From NCBI RefSeq assembly GCF_045679545.1, contig NZ_CP166194.1:1550001-1614000 (forward strand): DNA of 64,000 nt, read 5' to 3'. The notes below the pieces were generated by a model, which saw only the letters and a program-made list of their open reading frames with translations, made no database searches and had not been told where the DNA came from. Each line of letters begins with the position of its first letter. The first letter of the stretch is position 1. Shown piece by piece: positions 62,352 to 64,000 of this stretch. The translations under genes and the position numbers were made by a program. Source of the stretch: Enterovibrio sp045679545. Lineage in GTDB: Bacteria > Pseudomonadota > Gammaproteobacteria > Enterobacterales > Vibrionaceae.

Positions 62352-63332
62352 TTAACTACGCCACTTCGGCTTTCTTGGTACCACTTCCACGCCTTGTTGA
62401 TAGCGTCCTGCAATAGCATTAAGGGCGAGTTCCAACGCATGCTCACTGATCAGCTCAAACTGCTGCGGCAAAGATTGTACTTTCATCGGGATGAAATCGA
62501 GCATGCGGTTGTCACCAAAAGTGGCAAATTTCGTGTGGTTAGCCATGTCGGGGTGTACAAGAATCGCGTCGAGTACACCTTCAAATAAGGCATACGACGT
62601 GGTGACCACGGCATCTGGTAACAGGCTATTCTCGTACCAGCACAGCATCAACCGCTTGCCTTCTTCTTGGCTGAAATGGTCTCCGTGAATCACCTGTGTG
62701 GCAACACCAGCTTTATTTGCGGCAGAGAGAAACCCTTGTTCGCGCTCTTTTGATACGCCAAGTTCGGGCACTGCGCCGATCAATCCAATCGATTTTACGT
62801 TTTCTTGCAGCAACTTTTCAGTGAGGGCGAATGCACCTTCGAGATCTTCACTGATAACACAAGCGAAATGTTCATCATTCAATGCTCGGTCAATGGCGAT
62901 AACAGGTGTGCCTGAAGCTTGAATAGCAGGGTAGAAGTCATTGTCAGCAGGCAGCGATGAAGCAACAATTAGCGCATCAATTTTTCGACTGAGCAGTGTG
63001 TTAGCCACTTGGACTTCGGTAGTGGGGTTATCGTCTGAGCAACTAATGATAAGTTGATAGCCCGCTTGCCTTGCATCTCGCTCAAGAAGCTTGGCAATTT
63101 TGGCGTAACTTGTGTTCTCTAAATCAGGGATCACTAGGCCAAACGAACGGCTTGTGCCTGCGCGCAGTGCGCTAGCCGCATGGTCGGGACGATAGTTGTG
63201 TTCATTCACCACGGCCATGACTTTTTTCTGCGTGCGCTCGCTAATACGGTACTTGGCCGATTTCCCATTGATCACATAACTTGCGGTGGTACGAGAAACG
63301 CCCGCCAACTTTGCAATTTCATCTAGCTTCAT
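62352..63332 (-). CDS. cra: Fructose repressor Cra/FruR (LacI family)
   Basis: A 326-residue LacI-family regulator. The helix-turn-helix is at the N-terminus (MKLDEIAKLAGVSRTTASYVING) and the effector-binding core has GLVIPDLENTSYAKIAKLLE and IISCSDDNP, as in enteric Cra. Fructose-1-phosphate releases it from DNA in that family. Three Cra-type operators lie between it and the divergent fruB, so it should repress fruB and perhaps itself. The ATG at 63332 is natural. Confidence 0.93.
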   Translation of the reverse strand: MKLDEIAKLAGVSRTTASYVINGKSAKYRISERTQKKVMAVVNEHNYRPDHAASALRAGTSRSFGLVIPDLENTSYAKIAKLLERDARQAGYQLIISCSDDNPTTEVQVANTLLSRKIDALIVASSLPADNDFYPAIQASGTPVIAIDRALNDEHFACVISEDLEGAFALTEKLLQENVKSIGLIGAVPELGVSKEREQGFLSAANKAGVATQVIHGDHFSQEEGKRLMLCWYENSLLPDAVVTTSYALFEGVLDAILVHPDMANHTKFATFGDNRMLDFIPMKVQSLPQQFELISEHALELALNAIAGRYQQGVEVVPRKPKWRS

Positions 63333-63426
63333 GGTTATTCACTTCCATAGTCGTGCACGCAATCAAAAAAGTTGTGGGCGTGATCAAAAAACGTAAATTG
63401 GATCATCAACATTCTTTGCATTATAG

Positions 63427-63442
63427 GCTGAAAGGATTCAGC
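63427..63442. promoter_or_regulatory. Cra operator 1
   Basis: GCTGAAAGGATTCAGC, a near-palindrome matching the Cra consensus GCTGAAACGTTTCAGC. It is the operator closest to cra. Confidence 0.85.
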
Positions 63443-63449
63443 ATCAATA

Positions 63450-63465
63450 GCTGAAAGGTTTCAGC
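63450..63465. promoter_or_regulatory. Cra operator 2
   Basis: GCTGAAAGGTTTCAGC, one base from the consensus, offset 23 bases from operator 1 (about two helical turns). Confidence 0.87.
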
Positions 63466-63506
63466 ATGTTTAGAAATGTGCGCGAAACCTGTTTTTTGCC
63501 CTCAAA

Positions 63507-63522
63507 GCTGAAACGATTCAGC
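63507..63522. promoter_or_regulatory. Cra operator 3
   Basis: GCTGAAACGATTCAGC, one base from the consensus, 57 bases beyond operator 2 and about 75 bases before the fruB start. A partial site (TTGAAACGATGA) follows at 63529-63540. Confidence 0.87.
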
Positions 63523-63595
63523 TTTAGATTGAAACGATGAACAAGGCATATAGAAGCCGGTGACCATGATTCACCTAACGGCAGAGGTAGGCAAA

Positions 63596-64000
63596 ATGTT
63601 GGAACTGACACCAAACGATATTCTTCTAGGGAAGCACGCGATCAACAAGCACGAAGCGATCAAAGAGATTGCTAAGGACTTGGAGGTTAAAGGTCTCGTT
63701 GCTGAAGGGTACGAAGCAGGCATGCTTGCGAGAGAAACCCAAAATTCGACGTTTCTTGGCAATGGTATTGCTATTCCGCACGGCACCACGGACACGCGAT
63801 CGTTGGTGAAAGAAACTGGCGTACAGATCCATCATTTTGCTAACGGTGTTGATTGGGGCGATGGCAACACGGTTTACCTTGCTATTGGCATTGCTGCTAA
63901 ATCTGACGAGCACTTGGGCATTTTAAAACAACTGACTCGTGTGCTGTCAGCCGATGGTGTTGAAGAGGCGCTGAAAGGTGCTTCTTCTGCGGATGATGTG
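63596..64000 (+). CDS. fruB: PTS fructose-specific EIIA/HPr-like protein FruB (5' part)
   Basis: The frame is open from ATG 63596 to the window edge, 135 codons. The EIIA-Fru domain begins LTPNDILLGKHAINKHEAIKE and the phosphorylated His is H62 in GIAIPHGTT, the same position as in E. coli FruB. This protein receives phosphate from HPr and passes it to fructose transport (FruA); the FPr-type HPr domain is expected beyond the edge. AGGTAGG lies upstream. It is divergent from cra, with three operators between. Confidence 0.93.
   Translation, partial: MLELTPNDILLGKHAINKHEAIKEIAKDLEVKGLVAEGYEAGMLARETQNSTFLGNGIAIPHGTTDTRSLVKETGVQIHHFANGVDWGDGNTVYLAIGIAAKSDEHLGILKQLTRVLSADGVEEALKGASSADDV

Noticed and set aside
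62085..62588. Open frame of 167 codons on the plus strand
   Set aside because: It overlaps the 3' end of cra and the start of yibL in antisense and has no recognisable protein character.

Overview
The window reads as chromosomal DNA of a marine gammaproteobacterium of the family Vibrionaceae. The clues are a luxM-luxN quorum-sensing pair, a RelV-type alarmone synthetase, the gene order bcr/rsuA/radD/rplY shared with enteric relatives, YibL, DUF2913 and DUF1289 proteins, Cra operators in front of fruB, and a tandem glycine riboswitch ahead of a sodium:amino-acid symporter. A split class II ribonucleotide reductase (nrdJa/nrdJb) is not typical of Vibrio itself and may point to a relative such as Grimontia or Enterovibrio; that placement is inference. 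The window is almost fully coding, with no rRNA, tRNA, CRISPR array, phage block or insertion sequence that I can see.

Layout. 1-4.9 kb: peptide-type ABC importer (binding protein cut by the window edge, two ATPases, two permeases). 5.1-7.2 kb: NnrS behind an NsrR-like palindrome, and a YafJ-type amidotransferase. 7.3-12 kb: RelV, a 2OG-Fe dioxygenase, an OmpV-type outer-membrane protein, an NTF2-like protein and azoreductase. 12.1-16.4 kb: nrdJa-nrdJb with NrdR-type boxes, and a HAD phosphatase. 16.5-18.3 kb: sodium:alanine/glycine symporter under a tandem glycine riboswitch. 18.6-21 kb: a membrane J-domain protein and an amidase-fold protein that has lost catalytic residues, followed by about 1 kb without a convincing gene. 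22-24 kb: RecQ-family helicase. 24.2-30.4 kb: luxN, luxM and an HTTM-DCC fusion, all on the minus strand. 31-36.7 kb: M32 carboxypeptidase, gamma-glutamylcyclotransferase-like protein, OmpA-like protein, DUF2786 protein and DMT exporter. 36.7-43.9 kb: a minus-strand cluster with a response regulator, a TorS-like sensor kinase, a sugar ABC importer (FrcBCA-like) and a second periplasmic binding protein. 44-55 kb: polB, small proteins, rplY, radD, GNAT, rsuA, bcr, DUF2913 and an SDR-DUF2867 protein. 55.4-59.6 kb: AttEFGH-like ABC operon. 59.9-64 kb: aldo/keto reductase, two related lipoproteins, yibL, and divergent cra and fruB with three Cra operators.

How the parts work together. Several loci carry their regulator or control element beside the target: a Cra repressor facing fruB, an NsrR-like site before nnrS, NrdR-like boxes before nrdJ, a glycine riboswitch before the amino-acid symporter, and a two-component pair before the sugar importer. 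The least explained pieces are the pseudo-amidase/J-domain pair, the LuxN kinase with an extra degenerate receiver domain, the second binding protein that may feed the TorS-like kinase, the exported-looking N terminus of RelV, the PagL-like end of the OmpV-type protein, the duplicated lipoprotein module, and three short tandem-repeat arrays in intergenic DNA.
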